A stretch of DNA of 64,000 bases from Pseudomonas sp. FeN3W (GCA_030263805.2 CP136011.1:558001-622000); one strand, 5' to 3'; counted from the first letter of the stretch, positions 23,250-31,559 are shown. Numbers and translations: made by a program. Notes: generated by a model from the letters alone, not told the origin.

Positions 23250-23555
23250 ATGTCTTTCGTGCAAAAATTCAAAAAATTCTTGGCCAATGCCTTCGATCAA
23301 GGCGTTGCTCAGGCTCAACCGTTGACCGAGGTTCAGCTTTCAGGCTTGCTGGCGCAGATTTCAGCGGCTGGCGCCGGTCATACCTCTGCAACGCTTGCGC
23401 AGGCACGCGGCATCCAGAACATTCGCCAGGGTGACTGCCGTCGCGCGGCAAAGGCTGCATCCCGTGCGATCAAGCAGCGCCGGCAAGGCAGGACGGCGAA
23501 ACGGGGAAGAAATCTGGATATCTCAAGTTTTCTTCCGATCCATCGAGCGATCTAA
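23250..23555 (+). CDS. Hypothetical basic protein, 101 aa
   Basis: Start ATG 23250 follows AAAAGAGG. The C-terminal half is strongly basic (CRRAAKAASRAIKQRRQGRT), suggesting nucleic-acid binding. A TATAAT lies 25 bp upstream of the start. Unknown function. Confidence 0.6.
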   Translation: MSFVQKFKKFLANAFDQGVAQAQPLTEVQLSGLLAQISAAGAGHTSATLAQARGIQNIRQGDCRRAAKAASRAIKQRRQGRTAKRGRNLDISSFLPIHRAI

Positions 23556-23561
23556 ACTCTA

Positions 23562-23587
23562 AGACAAGGCCTAAGGGCCTTGTTTCG
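23562..23587 (+). terminator. Hairpin after the 23250 gene
   Basis: ACAAGGCC-TAAG-GGCCTTGTTTC; short T-run. Confidence 0.5.
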
Positions 23588-23606
23588 GTTATTCAGGAGC
23601 TACTTC

Positions 23607-23801
23607 ATGAATGTCACTCAAAAACAGATTCTCCAGAACGTTTTGGATAAGGATCAGGGGCACTGGGTGATGGTCGGTCACAAGCGAGAGTGGCAGGCAG
23701 GGGCGAAACTGGTTGAGGCCGGCATTCTGAAGGTGGTGGTCGTAAAGCGCCGCGATTCTGATGGTGAGGTATGCGGCCACTTGCTACAGTTCAATATCTA
23801 G
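23607..23801 (+). CDS. Hypothetical protein, 64 aa
   Basis: Start has CAGGAGC upstream. Winged-helix-like pattern (QKQILQNVLDKDQGHWVMVG...LVEAGILKVVVVKRRDSDG) that might bind DNA; not confirmed. Confidence 0.55.
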   Translation: MNVTQKQILQNVLDKDQGHWVMVGHKREWQAGAKLVEAGILKVVVVKRRDSDGEVCGHLLQFNI

Positions 23802-23822
23802 GGTGTATCAGGTGGGGGACGC

Positions 23823-24047
23823 ATGGAACTCAAGCAGGATGAGGTAAAGACGCTCGGCGGCAACGTGTTCCGAAAGTTGCGTGAGCAGGCGGGGTGTCAG
23901 GAGCTTGAATGCACGCACTTTGCCGGGCTTGAAGATCTTGGTGACGGTATTTGCGTTGGGCATTTGGGGCAAAAGCTCTGGGTTGCCAATTATTTCGCCA
24001 GGCACTTCAAGGGCGAGGGTGAGCATTTTAGATCGGAGGTGCTATGA
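23823..24047 (+). CDS. Hypothetical protein, 74 aa
   Basis: Soluble protein with three cysteines; ribosome site GTGGGGGA. Lies 21 bp after the previous gene. Unknown function. Confidence 0.55.
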   Translation: MELKQDEVKTLGGNVFRKLREQAGCQELECTHFAGLEDLGDGICVGHLGQKLWVANYFARHFKGEGEHFRSEVL

Positions 24048-24066
24048 ACTTTTGGGGCCTGTGGGG

Positions 24067-24288
24067 ATGAGTATTGAACTTGATGAGGGTGATGTCTCAC
24101 TCCAGAAAACATTTACCCTGGAAGGCAAAACGCCTGAGGGGGTAGTCACCGCAATGTTTAAGCCACCGAAAGGTGAACGCTTTGTCGTCATGCTGCTGGG
24201 ATCAATTCCCAATGGTCAGGAGCTTACACGCGAAGGCGTGGAGCGCATGCTTGATGACATCGGCTTCAAGCGCAAGGATGCCGAGTAA
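24067..24288 (+). CDS. Hypothetical protein, 73 aa
   Basis: Acidic alpha/beta protein (MSIELDEGDVSLQKTFTLEG). Start at 24067 rather than earlier in-frame codons, since those overlap the previous gene. Unknown. Confidence 0.55.
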   Translation: MSIELDEGDVSLQKTFTLEGKTPEGVVTAMFKPPKGERFVVMLLGSIPNGQELTREGVERMLDDIGFKRKDAE

Positions 24289-24540
24289 TGGCGCGGCGGT
24301 CAGCCTCAGGGTTGGCCGTTAGGGGATCGCCCCTTCAATCGTAGATTGGCTCGCTCGTTTCGTTTCCTCCGGGCTTTGAAATGTAATACCTGCCCTCTGT
24401 CGACATGATCCCGGTTGGCTTTCGCAGCATTCTCTGATCAAAACCACCAGGAGCGAAGCTTCCGTCTCATTTCGGCCTTCAGGCGGCTAGTGTGAATGCC
24501 TGGCGCCTGGGCTATCCATATGCATCAACTAAAATAGTGG
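24289..24540. other. Intergenic stretch with small hairpins
   Basis: Contains GGCC-type and GGGGATCGCCCC hairpins (24300-24340). The latter short motif recurs at about 32657. No gene supported. Confidence 0.35.
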
Positions 24541-24568
24541 TTGCATTAAATAATTGTTGTGCTACAAT
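24541..24568 (+). promoter_or_regulatory. Promoter with TTGT-dyad over -10, site 4
   Basis: TTGCAT (24541-24546), 16 bp, TACAAT (24563-24568); dyad TTGTTGTGCTACAA at 24554-24567 is identical to site 1. Confidence 0.7.
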
Positions 24569-24593
24569 AAATAAAACGAATCCAGGGGCTGGT

Positions 24594-24947
24594 ATGGACA
24601 TTCTTCCGCTTTTTGTTGATCACTACATCAAGACACTTTTGTGGTCTACGTCTGGTGAAAACTCCGAAGACCTCAGTGCTTATGAGCTAAGTGAGTCGGC
24701 GAAAATGGAGATTGCTGAAGAGTGTCAGCAATTTATTTTTGACAATATTGAAAACATCAAGAAAGCCGAAGCCGTTTACGGCCTTCAAATGGTTGCCCAT
24801 GATTTTTGTCTGACCCGAAATGGTCACGGAGCTGGTTTTTGGGATGGGGATCTTCCGAGTGAGCTTGGGGAGGCACTTACCAAGGCAACAAAGGCATTCG
24901 AGCAACAGGATGCCTACGTGGGCGACGATGGGCTGGTTTACGTTTAA
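24594..24947 (+). CDS. Hypothetical acidic protein, 117 aa
   Basis: Start ATG 24594 after CAGGGGC. Helical, rich in Glu and Asp. First gene of the 24594-25924 group behind site 4. Not recognised. Confidence 0.6.
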   Translation: MDILPLFVDHYIKTLLWSTSGENSEDLSAYELSESAKMEIAEECQQFIFDNIENIKKAEAVYGLQMVAHDFCLTRNGHGAGFWDGDLPSELGEALTKATKAFEQQDAYVGDDGLVYV

Positions 24948-25003
24948 GCCGCGTGCGTGGCGAGATAACAGTCGGGCGAACGAGCCTGCTTAAGGTGATT
25001 GAA

Positions 25004-25447
25004 GTGGACAGAGCGACATCAGATAAATCAACGCGGGGCCGTAAGGCGTTACCCGAACAATTGCGCCAGAGCGGGATGATTCGTGAGCGTGTAACGCCGG
25101 GTGTTGAAGAGTTGTACACCAAGCTTGGCGGGAAGCTCTTTATGCTTGAGGTGCTTAAGCTGCGGGCAAGGGATTACCGTCAGGGGCGTCGCGTAAAGGC
25201 GACATTTGTGCCTCAGGCGTGGGTTAATGATCATGCTGTCGATGTCGATGCAGAGGGGCCAACAACATTCGATGTCACCCATATCGTTCTTGCCATGGGC
25301 AAGGAGGCCGCGCTCCAGATTCAGGATAACCGCGATTCGAGTGACGTGCTGCGGGAAAGTGACACGGCGCCCAGCTGGATCGGGAATTGGCAAGGGCCTT
25401 TTATTGTCCAAGTTGAAGAGTCAATTAAGGACTATTTTGAGGAGTGA
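25004..25447 (+). CDS. Hypothetical protein, 147 aa
   Basis: GTG 25004 with TAAGG in front is preferred; an earlier GTG at 24953 is possible. Basic N-terminus, mixed alpha/beta centre (residues about 60-110). Four bases separate it from the next gene. Unknown function. Confidence 0.55.
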   Translation: MDRATSDKSTRGRKALPEQLRQSGMIRERVTPGVEELYTKLGGKLFMLEVLKLRARDYRQGRRVKATFVPQAWVNDHAVDVDAEGPTTFDVTHIVLAMGKEAALQIQDNRDSSDVLRESDTAPSWIGNWQGPFIVQVEESIKDYFEE

Positions 25448-25450
25448 CGC

Positions 25451-25924
25451 ATGTGCGATGAGATCTGTAACGTTGTTAAGAGCAGTATGCGAAGCGTGAT
25501 GGATGTGCTGGATTCGGTAAAGCCTCTGGAGGAGGCCGCATCGAGCGATTATGAGGCGTTGCTGGAGTCGGTGATCAAGGAGGCAACCCAGCGGCTTAAA
25601 GCCCATCGTGGGCAAGCTGGAGAGGCCTACGAACCCAATGCGCTGGCTTCTCATGGCCTTCAGCTTCGCAGCATTCTCCCGATTCAAGAGATGGCCTACG
25701 ATTGCGTCGAAAAGGGTCGCTATGATGAAGCATTGCTTCACCTGGGCATGATGGGCGTCTATCTTGGGCGGCTATCGAAAATGCCATTCATGCAGCTTAC
25801 AGATGCCGATCTGTCAAAGATCAATGAGTCACTCGAACATGAGTGCCGAGACTCGGTTAGTCAAGAGATGCAGAACAAGTGCATGGCGCTGCTGAACAAG
25901 CTCAATGCCGTGGTGCAGTCCTAG
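25451..25924 (+). CDS. Hypothetical helical protein, 157 aa
   Basis: All-helical soluble protein; ribosome site GAGGAG. Last gene of its group, ending at a strong terminator. Not recognised. Confidence 0.6.
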   Translation: MCDEICNVVKSSMRSVMDVLDSVKPLEEAASSDYEALLESVIKEATQRLKAHRGQAGEAYEPNALASHGLQLRSILPIQEMAYDCVEKGRYDEALLHLGMMGVYLGRLSKMPFMQLTDADLSKINESLEHECRDSVSQEMQNKCMALLNKLNAVVQS

Positions 25925-25940
25925 CTTTTCGCTCGGTCGC

Positions 25941-25977
25941 AAAAGGCAGACGTGAGAGATCATGGTCTGCCTTTTTT
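25941..25977 (+). terminator. Terminator after the 24594-25924 group
   Basis: AAAAGGCAGAC...GTCTGCCTTTTTT with a 15-base loop. Confidence 0.8.
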
Positions 25978-26002
25978 GTTACCAAAATCGAGTAGTCTGG
26001 TA

Positions 26003-26040
26003 TAAAAAATAACCCCTAAAGCCGTCAGGCTAGAGGGGTT
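26003..26040 (-). terminator. Terminator of the 26062-28017 minus-strand group
   Basis: Minus strand AACCCCTCTAG...CTTTAGGGGTT followed by ATTTTTTA. Confidence 0.75.
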
Positions 26041-26061
26041 GTGTGGTGATGTCAGGGGCGG

Positions 26062-26517
26062 TTAGAAGTCAGGATCCGGCAGGCAATTGCTCATACGGCA
26101 ATGGGTAATAGCCTCTTCCTCTGAGGTAAACCCTGCGTGCGAGTGAGATTCTGGCGAAAGAATACTTTCCCAGCGCCAGCTGCCGTCATGACCTCGGGTC
26201 ACTGAGTAGCCTTCTGGAATCATGTCTCGGCTGTTACGCGGGGGCTCTGTGTCATCCAGTTGCAATGGTTCGCCGACCTTTGCCGGGATGGGCTTGTGTT
26301 CTGGGTAAAGAGCGCTTCTGATGTCCGCCTCTGGTGCCGACAGGGGGATGATCGCAAGGCAGTCAAATTCTCCAGAATCAGAATATTTTTTGAATTCGCT
26401 CTGGAGGTAGTCAGGGTTATCCGACTGTCCGTTTTCATCCATGCAGCTGAGCGCCTCAAGGGCATATTGACCAGGGTAGCGGCACTTGCGCTGGCCAAAT
26501 AGTACATATACTTCCAT
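26062..26517 (-). CDS. Hypothetical protein, 151 aa
   Basis: Acidic soluble protein with strands near the N-terminus (MEVYVLFGQRKCRYPGQYAL). Unknown. Closest to the shared terminator of the minus-strand group. Confidence 0.6.
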   Translation of the reverse strand: MEVYVLFGQRKCRYPGQYALEALSCMDENGQSDNPDYLQSEFKKYSDSGEFDCLAIIPLSAPEADIRSALYPEHKPIPAKVGEPLQLDDTEPPRNSRDMIPEGYSVTRGHDGSWRWESILSPESHSHAGFTSEEEAITHCRMSNCLPDPDF

Positions 26518-26541
26518 TTCGATATCTCCCTTGAGATGGGT

Positions 26542-26790
26542 TCAATCCAGTGTCAATAGATTGGTTTCGTTCAATTCCGATCTGTATCGAGATACAAAAG
26601 GGGCGTAATTGAGGTTGTATTTACAAGCCAAGGCTTTGGCATGCTCAATCGCATCAAGGTGATCGGAAAAGTTCTGATCATTGACGGGCGAGAATTCGTC
26701 TCGCTCGTAGGAAACGCAGTGATCGAGGTCGATCACGGTGATCGTCGTGCGATCCATCCCCTTGAATGAAACGAAATAGAACTGGGTCAT
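26542..26790 (-). CDS. Hypothetical protein, 82 aa
   Basis: Alpha/beta protein (MTQFYFVSFKGMDRTTITVIDLDH). Unknown; 24 bp before the 26062 gene on the minus strand, probably cotranscribed. Confidence 0.6.
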   Translation of the reverse strand: MTQFYFVSFKGMDRTTITVIDLDHCVSYERDEFSPVNDQNFSDHLDAIEHAKALACKYNLNYAPFVSRYRSELNETNLLTLD

Positions 26791-26809
26791 GACAAATACC
26801 TGTCAATAC

Positions 26810-27004
26810 CTATGGGCAATATGGGGTTTTAGCATCTGGAGGTAATCCACGCGAATCCCGAAATTCCTTCGCCATGGCCGCACGACGCATGTCCGAGAGA
26901 ATATCGAATTCTCGCTCGTATTCGGGGTTAAGGCCGTTGGTTTTGGCGTATGCCGCGTTGACCTTTTTGGCCTGTGCTTGGATCTCTGGGCTTTCAGTCT
27001 TCAT
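26810..27004 (-). CDS. Hypothetical protein, 64 aa
   Basis: Start ATG 27004 after GAAGGAC. Highly charged, helical. Longer versions start inside the neighbouring gene in another frame and were rejected. Confidence 0.55.
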   Translation of the reverse strand: MKTESPEIQAQAKKVNAAYAKTNGLNPEYEREFDILSDMRRAAMAKEFRDSRGLPPDAKTPYCP

Positions 27005-27014
27005 GGTTCGTCCT

Positions 27015-27233
27015 TCAGCCTCCAGTCGGCTGGTAGCTGCAAGGGCTTTCGAGCTCTTGCTCTCGATCATAGAGATCCGCGAGCTCGCGACAGCGTGCGC
27101 GCAGCTCTTCAAGCTCGGTTTTAGGATCATCCACAACCGGATTATAGCCAACATTTTCAACGTACCAGGCGCAGAGATCAGCCATCGTCATCTCTTCAAA
27201 ATCAGGCCCGGTGTGACTCAGTGTAGTTGGCAT
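27015..27233 (-). CDS. Hypothetical protein, 72 aa
   Basis: Start ATG 27233 after AGGATC. Acidic helical protein (LEELRARCRELADLYDREQE, likely coiled coil). Ten bases from the next gene. Confidence 0.55.
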   Translation of the reverse strand: MPTTLSHTGPDFEEMTMADLCAWYVENVGYNPVVDDPKTELEELRARCRELADLYDREQELESPCSYQPTGG

Positions 27234-27256
27234 GAAAATGATCCTGTGTGAGCGTG

Positions 27257-27499
27257 TTAGCGCTTTTGCTTCAGGGTTGATAGCTTGATCAGATTGTAAA
27301 GGCATACCAGCATACAGCCGGCATTAAGTGCCCCTAGCACCCAAAATTCAATAAATGCATGACTGTCAGCAAACTCCGAAACCATCGGGATAAATGCTGC
27401 TACCAGCGCCAGCAAAAACAGGCATTTCAGAAAAACTCGCCTTGAGCACCTGAATTCGCTCAGGTGCTCAATCGGCAATCCTTTGGTGGAAAACAGCAT
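27257..27499 (-). CDS. Hypothetical membrane protein, 80 aa
   Basis: Two membrane segments (residues about 21-40 and 50-70) and basic ends. Unknown function; in the minus-strand group. Confidence 0.6.
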   Translation of the reverse strand: MLFSTKGLPIEHLSEFRCSRRVFLKCLFLLALVAAFIPMVSEFADSHAFIEFWVLGALNAGCMLVCLYNLIKLSTLKQKR

Positions 27500-27516
27500 C
27501 TAACCTCACAGCTTTG

Positions 27517-28017
27517 TTATGTAGAACTTGTTTTCATGTAGAGGGTGGGGTTGTTCTCGGTCGCCTTGAACATCTCGATGGAGTCCAGTCCGTTAAAGGT
27601 AGATCCATCGCCTTTTCTTACTTTTTGATCGACCCATGCCCGATGTTTCGCCTGTTCATCAGGAAATCCAAGGGGGAAGGTTTCGCAAAGCTGTTCAAGG
27701 GTGAACGGCTCACCCTCTTTTCTGGATGGCGAATGATACATGGCATGCAGATACATGACCAGCTCGGCAGGCGTCGTGCTCAGTGTACAGGCGAGCAGAG
27801 TTGCTGCTGGATCCACTTCAAAGCCGGCCCATTCGCAGCGTAGTGACAGCATGCGATAGCTCTGTTCATCCTTGACCTGATCGGTAAGCTCGGCGATGTC
27901 GCCATTTTTGGTAGCCATCAGAAGGCTCAGCAGCACCTTGCTCTCTGTCTCACTCATTGGCTTGACTGGGTAGAGAAAAAGAGGTTTGAAGAAGATTTTT
28001 TGAGCAATCTGCGTCAT
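27517..28017 (-). CDS. Hypothetical protein, 166 aa
   Basis: Helical soluble protein, probably first of the minus-strand group 28017-26062. A later ATG at 27957 is an alternative start. Not recognised. Divergent from the 28154 gene. Confidence 0.6.
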   Translation of the reverse strand: MTQIAQKIFFKPLFLYPVKPMSETESKVLLSLLMATKNGDIAELTDQVKDEQSYRMLSLRCEWAGFEVDPAATLLACTLSTTPAELVMYLHAMYHSPSRKEGEPFTLEQLCETFPLGFPDEQAKHRAWVDQKVRKGDGSTFNGLDSIEMFKATENNPTLYMKTSST

Positions 28018-28094
28018 GACATTGAGCTTCAGTGGCCGCTTTGTGCTGTCAATTATAACTGTTCACAACCAAATGTCAAGTATTTCTGAAATTT

Positions 28095-28108
28095 ATGTAG
28101 CACAACAA
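28095..28108 (+). promoter_or_regulatory. TTGT-dyad, site 5
   Basis: ATGTAGCACAACAA in the divergent region between 28017 (minus) and 28154 (plus), 46 bp before the plus start. No clear -35/-10 pair could be assigned. Confidence 0.5.
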
Positions 28109-28153
28109 TAAAAGAATGGGTACAATGACCAGAAACCAAGCGCTGGAGGCATT

Positions 28154-28567
28154 ATGGAGAGCATCAGTATCAGTCTTGAGGCAGAAGGCTATCTGGAGTA
28201 CGGACGAGATCCGAAAGCCTTTACTCATGTCACCTACATGTATACCTGTGGTGCTAATTACAAGCATGTGAATGATGTTCAAATTCAGGGCGTAATCAGG
28301 CCAGAGGTGTTTGCTCATCTGGATTCCGTCCTCTTTGATGGCGAGTGCTTTCTGCCAAGGCAGCTTGGTCTACCTGCACTGTCTCCTGAGCCCTTTGGCG
28401 AGGGATACGACGATGAAGTTGACCACTCGCTACACACGGTTGAGCTGGTGTCGTGGGGGCTTAAAAAGGAAGGCGTCAAAATGGCGGCGGTTGATGCGAA
28501 GGCGTTCACTGAGAAAGTGATGGCCGTCACCCGAGAGGCTGACTGGGATTTCGTCAATTATGGCTGA
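28154..28567 (+). CDS. Hypothetical protein, 137 aa
   Basis: Alpha/beta acidic protein with ribosome site GGAGG; overlaps the next gene by 8 bp. Unknown function. Confidence 0.6.
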   Translation: MESISISLEAEGYLEYGRDPKAFTHVTYMYTCGANYKHVNDVQIQGVIRPEVFAHLDSVLFDGECFLPRQLGLPALSPEPFGEGYDDEVDHSLHTVELVSWGLKKEGVKMAAVDAKAFTEKVMAVTREADWDFVNYG

Positions 28568-28829
28568 TAAGCAAGAAAATGATCCGGTGAGAATTCTTAT
28601 TATTGGCGATTCAGACAATCTGCACACGAAGGCCATGGTCGGGAGGTTGAAAGAAAGTTTTGGCGCAAGGGTTGTCGTCGCAGAGCATGATTGCCGCGCT
28701 ACTGGTGATCACAGGCAATACATGATCACTCACTCAGAATGTTCACGGGTGAGGGAGATTTCAACAGACCTGTCACCCAAGATGGGCAAGGGGCAGCGCA
28801 AGAGAAATCGCAAAAACCGCTGGCGCTGA
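28560..28829 (+). CDS. Hypothetical protein, 89 aa
   Basis: N-terminal RILIIGDSDNLHTKAMVGRL resembles a small nucleotide-binding-like strand-loop-helix; C-terminus very basic (GKGQRKRNRKNRWR). Cotranscribed with the preceding gene. Function unknown. Confidence 0.6.
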   Translation: MADKQENDPVRILIIGDSDNLHTKAMVGRLKESFGARVVVAEHDCRATGDHRQYMITHSECSRVREISTDLSPKMGKGQRKRNRKNRWR

Positions 28830-28859
28830 TGGTTTTGCAAACAAATGATTATACCTGTA

Positions 28860-28890
28860 TTGACATTCCTTAATTTATGTGGCACAATAA
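28860..28890 (+). promoter_or_regulatory. Promoter with TTGT-dyad over -10, site 6
   Basis: TTGACA (28860-28865), 17 bp, CACAAT (28883-28888); dyad variant ATGTGGCACAATAA at 28877-28890. Confidence 0.6.
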
Positions 28891-28911
28891 TTAAAAATCG
28901 AGGGAGCCATT

Positions 28912-29364
28912 ATGGGCGTAGCATTTGAGGCATTCAGGGATACCCATCATCCCGTGACTGGCGAGGCGGGCTATGATCGCATGGTCGTCAAGGCAAAAAC
29001 GGCAAAGGAGCTGATTGGCTTTGCGGTAAGCGCTAAAGACAAGCAGTGGCATCTTGAGTCGGTGAACGAAGAATCCAATTCGCTGGTATTGTACAAGCCA
29101 AGCGGCAAACAGATTGGCTGGCACGACCCGGATGCTCCGCAAGTGCCTGGAGCGTTGGCGAGCGAGATTCGTAGCGCGATCAGCAGTGCCGAGTTCGTTC
29201 AGCGAACCAAGCATCGAATTGCAATGGGTGAGGTGTATGTCATCTGTTCAGATTGCGGCGGAAAAATTGGTAGCGATGATGCAAGGCCCGGAGAAACCGA
29301 GGATCGGGTGGTAAGTTGCCCGAAAAAAGATCGGCTTACCGGAAAATGTGGTTATGACGGGTGA
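28912..29364 (+). CDS. Hypothetical protein with C-terminal zinc-ribbon-like cysteines
   Basis: The 150-aa product has a strand-rich N-terminal part and a C-terminal pattern VICSDCGGKIGSDD...VVSCPKKDRLTGKCGY, likely one zinc site. Start follows GAGGGAG. Possibly a nucleic-acid-binding accessory protein; unrecognised. Confidence 0.6.
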   Translation: MGVAFEAFRDTHHPVTGEAGYDRMVVKAKTAKELIGFAVSAKDKQWHLESVNEESNSLVLYKPSGKQIGWHDPDAPQVPGALASEIRSAISSAEFVQRTKHRIAMGEVYVICSDCGGKIGSDDARPGETEDRVVSCPKKDRLTGKCGYDG

Positions 29365-29370
29365 TAAAAC

Positions 29371-29538
29371 ATGGAGCTGTTGATGTATTTTGTGGCGATG
29401 GTTGGTGGCTCGATGGATTACGAGCCACAGTTTTTGCTCAAACTGCTGGGGGTGGTTATCCTTGTGACAGTGGTATTGAGTGGTGTGCTTGATTACGTGG
29501 GCAAGCGCATGGACAAGAGCAAGTCCCGTGTAGGGTAG
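29371..29538 (+). CDS. Hypothetical small membrane protein, 55 aa
   Basis: Six bases after the previous stop. One or two hydrophobic segments (LLMYFVAMVGG and LLGVVILVTVVLSGVLDYV) and a basic tail. Directly followed by the structured RNA candidate at 29539. Confidence 0.5.
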   Translation: MELLMYFVAMVGGSMDYEPQFLLKLLGVVILVTVVLSGVLDYVGKRMDKSKSRVG

Positions 29539-29687
29539 CGGGCATTGAAGAGGGTGAGTGCGTGGCCCTAGGGTAGCGCGTATCGCTTGGTGGCCAATCG
29601 GTAGCCAGTAGCTGGGGATTAGCGCCAGCCACCTTCTTGAATGCCCGTAATGATTTCAAAATTAAACCCGGTTTTCCGGGTTTTTTT
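29539..29687 (+). ncRNA. Candidate structured RNA closed by an 18-bp stem
   Basis: CGGGCATTGAAGAGGGTG (29539-29556) pairs with CACCTTCTTGAATGCCCG (29630-29647): 17 of 18 positions pair, counting one G-U. It encloses about 73 bases with further inner hairpins (GCTGG/CCAGC; GGCC repeats) and is followed by a terminator (29665-29687). It begins right after the stop of the 29371 gene. No protein frame. Could be a processed RNA, a 3'-UTR regulator or an RNA partner for a protein. Confidence 0.55.
29665..29687 (+). terminator. Terminator after the structured RNA
   Basis: AACCCGG-TTTT-CCGGGTTTTTTT. Confidence 0.85.
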
Positions 29688-29727
29688 GTAGCACAACTAT
29701 TGTAAATTAAGCATGTGCTGGTATACT
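29686..29727 (+). promoter_or_regulatory. Promoter with TTGT-dyad upstream of -35, site 7
   Basis: TTGTAGCACAACTA (29686-29699), TTGTAA (29700-29705), 16 bp, TATACT (29722-29727) within CTGGTATACTCCAG. Layout equals sites 2 and 3. Confidence 0.65.
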
Positions 29728-29754
29728 CCAGATACTTAACGAAGAGATCTGATT

Positions 29755-30270
29755 ATGTCTTCCTTGGTTCAAGCTCTGAAAAAACTAGAATCATCGTGCC
29801 GCGTGATTCTTTGTGATGGCACGCAATCTTCGTGGATGCTTGCTTTTGTGGCTGGGCGAGATTTTGATCTGTACGACGATGTGCTTGAGCATGCCGATGA
29901 GCTAAAGATCGAACAAATGGCGAACCAAGAACTGATCGATGAGGGTGTCTGCTTCATCGCCGTGAAGGATGGCGTACTGGGCATTATTTTCGAAAGTGAG
30001 AATCCCGTTATCGAGAGTGATCAGGATAATGAAGATTTCGAGGGGATTGAGCTGGTAACTCGTGCTGAGATGGGTGAGCGCCTGCGAGGGCAAATCAAGC
30101 AGGTAAGCGCCATTTATCCGCAGGTCGAGTTCTGCGTGGTGCTTGAGGGCATGTGGGACAATCGATCCGGGGCATGGGGATTCATGCCGTCCGGTGCGCT
30201 TGATCACCAACAGCAAGTCGCCCTCGCCAAGGTATTTGGTTACTTGGGCCAAAAGGACTTCGGTCTCTGA
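29755..30270 (+). CDS. Hypothetical protein, 171 aa
   Basis: Acidic alpha/beta protein; AAGAGAT upstream. Unknown. Leads the 29755-31489 group behind site 7. Confidence 0.65.
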   Translation: MSSLVQALKKLESSCRVILCDGTQSSWMLAFVAGRDFDLYDDVLEHADELKIEQMANQELIDEGVCFIAVKDGVLGIIFESENPVIESDQDNEDFEGIELVTRAEMGERLRGQIKQVSAIYPQVEFCVVLEGMWDNRSGAWGFMPSGALDHQQQVALAKVFGYLGQKDFGL

Positions 30271-30277
30271 GGGTGTT

Positions 30278-30505
30278 ATGAAAAATTCAATCAGCTGCGC
30301 CTTCTCAGAGCCTGCGACATCCCTGAAGGGGGTCAAGGGCGAGGCCTGCAATGTCACTCATTGTCAGGCGCCGAAGAGTGCTCATCATTACAATCGGATC
30401 ACTCAGGCGTGGTACTGCCTTGATTGCGCCACTCGCATCGAGCGCGCAGCAAAGTCAGACGGTATGTCGTTTTACAGTGACCTTGGTGAGGCCTGCGATG
30501 AATAA
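30278..30505 (+). CDS. Hypothetical protein with four-cysteine motif, 75 aa
   Basis: CNVTHC and CLDC (residues about 24-29 and 47-50) form a likely zinc site. Start ATG 30278 is 8 bp after the previous stop. It overlaps the next gene by ATGAATAA. Confidence 0.6.
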   Translation: MKNSISCAFSEPATSLKGVKGEACNVTHCQAPKSAHHYNRITQAWYCLDCATRIERAAKSDGMSFYSDLGEACDE

Positions 30506-30998
30506 GCATGAGCGCGCTTTGTTCGAGCTATGGCACAACGAGGCGGTAGAGTTGCTGATTCTCAGGGGTCAGACTGAGCAAGCCAGCAGCCTGGAGGCGG
30601 CAAAGGAGGATCGCTGGGCGCTCTGGAAGTCGATCAGGGCAGTCGCGGCAATCGAAGATCCAAGTGTCAAAGTCGGGCCAAATGGATTGCCGGAAACCTT
30701 TGAGCAGCATTTCGAGCTCGAATATGCCGGTGGCGTACATGCGTTCGAGCGCCTTGGTGATAGCGCAAGGGTCGTCATCTTCCATGCCAGAAGGGCATGG
30801 GACGCTGCTGTTGAGTCGATGAAGCCTCGGGCAAGCGTTCACCAGTACAAGGGCTGGGATGTCGGTGACAAGGTGCGTTGGACGCTTAATGTGGAGGCCT
30901 GCAATAAACACTTCGCAACGCCGGGTGAGGCCATCGCATGGGGCATGAAGCGTGGTTACCATATCAGCAACGGTAAAGAATTTGGTGCCGCTGCTTAA
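30498..30998 (+). CDS. Hypothetical protein, 166 aa
   Basis: Soluble helical protein with C-terminal KVRWTLNVEACNKHFATPGE...WGMKRGYHI. Starts inside the preceding gene. Unknown. Confidence 0.6.
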   Translation: MNKHERALFELWHNEAVELLILRGQTEQASSLEAAKEDRWALWKSIRAVAAIEDPSVKVGPNGLPETFEQHFELEYAGGVHAFERLGDSARVVIFHARRAWDAAVESMKPRASVHQYKGWDVGDKVRWTLNVEACNKHFATPGEAIAWGMKRGYHISNGKEFGAAA

Positions 30999-31036
30999 TG
31001 GCGGTATCGCTGATCATTGCCAACAAGGTGAGCTAA

Positions 31037-31489
31037 ATGACGACTCGAAAAATTATCATCAATGGGCATACTCTGAATAATTCAGAAGTCGAAATTCTTC
31101 TGGGCGCTTTTGCGTCAAGCAAGGCGGCTATTGTCTCCGGGCCCTCGCGCAACAAGCCCGGCGCGGACGCGATGGTTAAAGCCATCGAAAAACTTGAGGA
31201 AATCGCACTCAAGCCGTTGGCTGCCGTGGAAAGAAAAATTCCTGATGTAGCTACATCTCCCACCGGCTTCAATGCGCTTGGCCACCCAGTGCCAGCCACG
31301 CGCAAGCAGGCCGGTTACGAGCTTTGCCTCAAGATGGGCATTCAAGATAAGGATGTCGCTTGGCACCTGATTGAAGACATGGCGCGGCTAATCGAGCGTG
31401 ACAAGCCTTTCGAGGCTCAGGAGCTAGGGCTCAAGCACCTGGATCTCACGGGGCACTATCGGCTAATGGCGGTACTGATGAGTGCCTAA
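31037..31489 (+). CDS. Hypothetical protein, 150 aa
   Basis: Soluble protein, no recognised domain; ends before a hairpin (AGCCCTGCGCAAGGGCT at 31502-31518). Confidence 0.6.
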   Translation: MTTRKIIINGHTLNNSEVEILLGAFASSKAAIVSGPSRNKPGADAMVKAIEKLEEIALKPLAAVERKIPDVATSPTGFNALGHPVPATRKQAGYELCLKMGIQDKDVAWHLIEDMARLIERDKPFEAQELGLKHLDLTGHYRLMAVLMSA

Positions 31490-31559
31490 ATAGTGACTGC
31501 AAGCCCTGCGCAAGGGCTTCACTTCCCATAATAGGGAATGAGAAACTATACGGTTTAAA

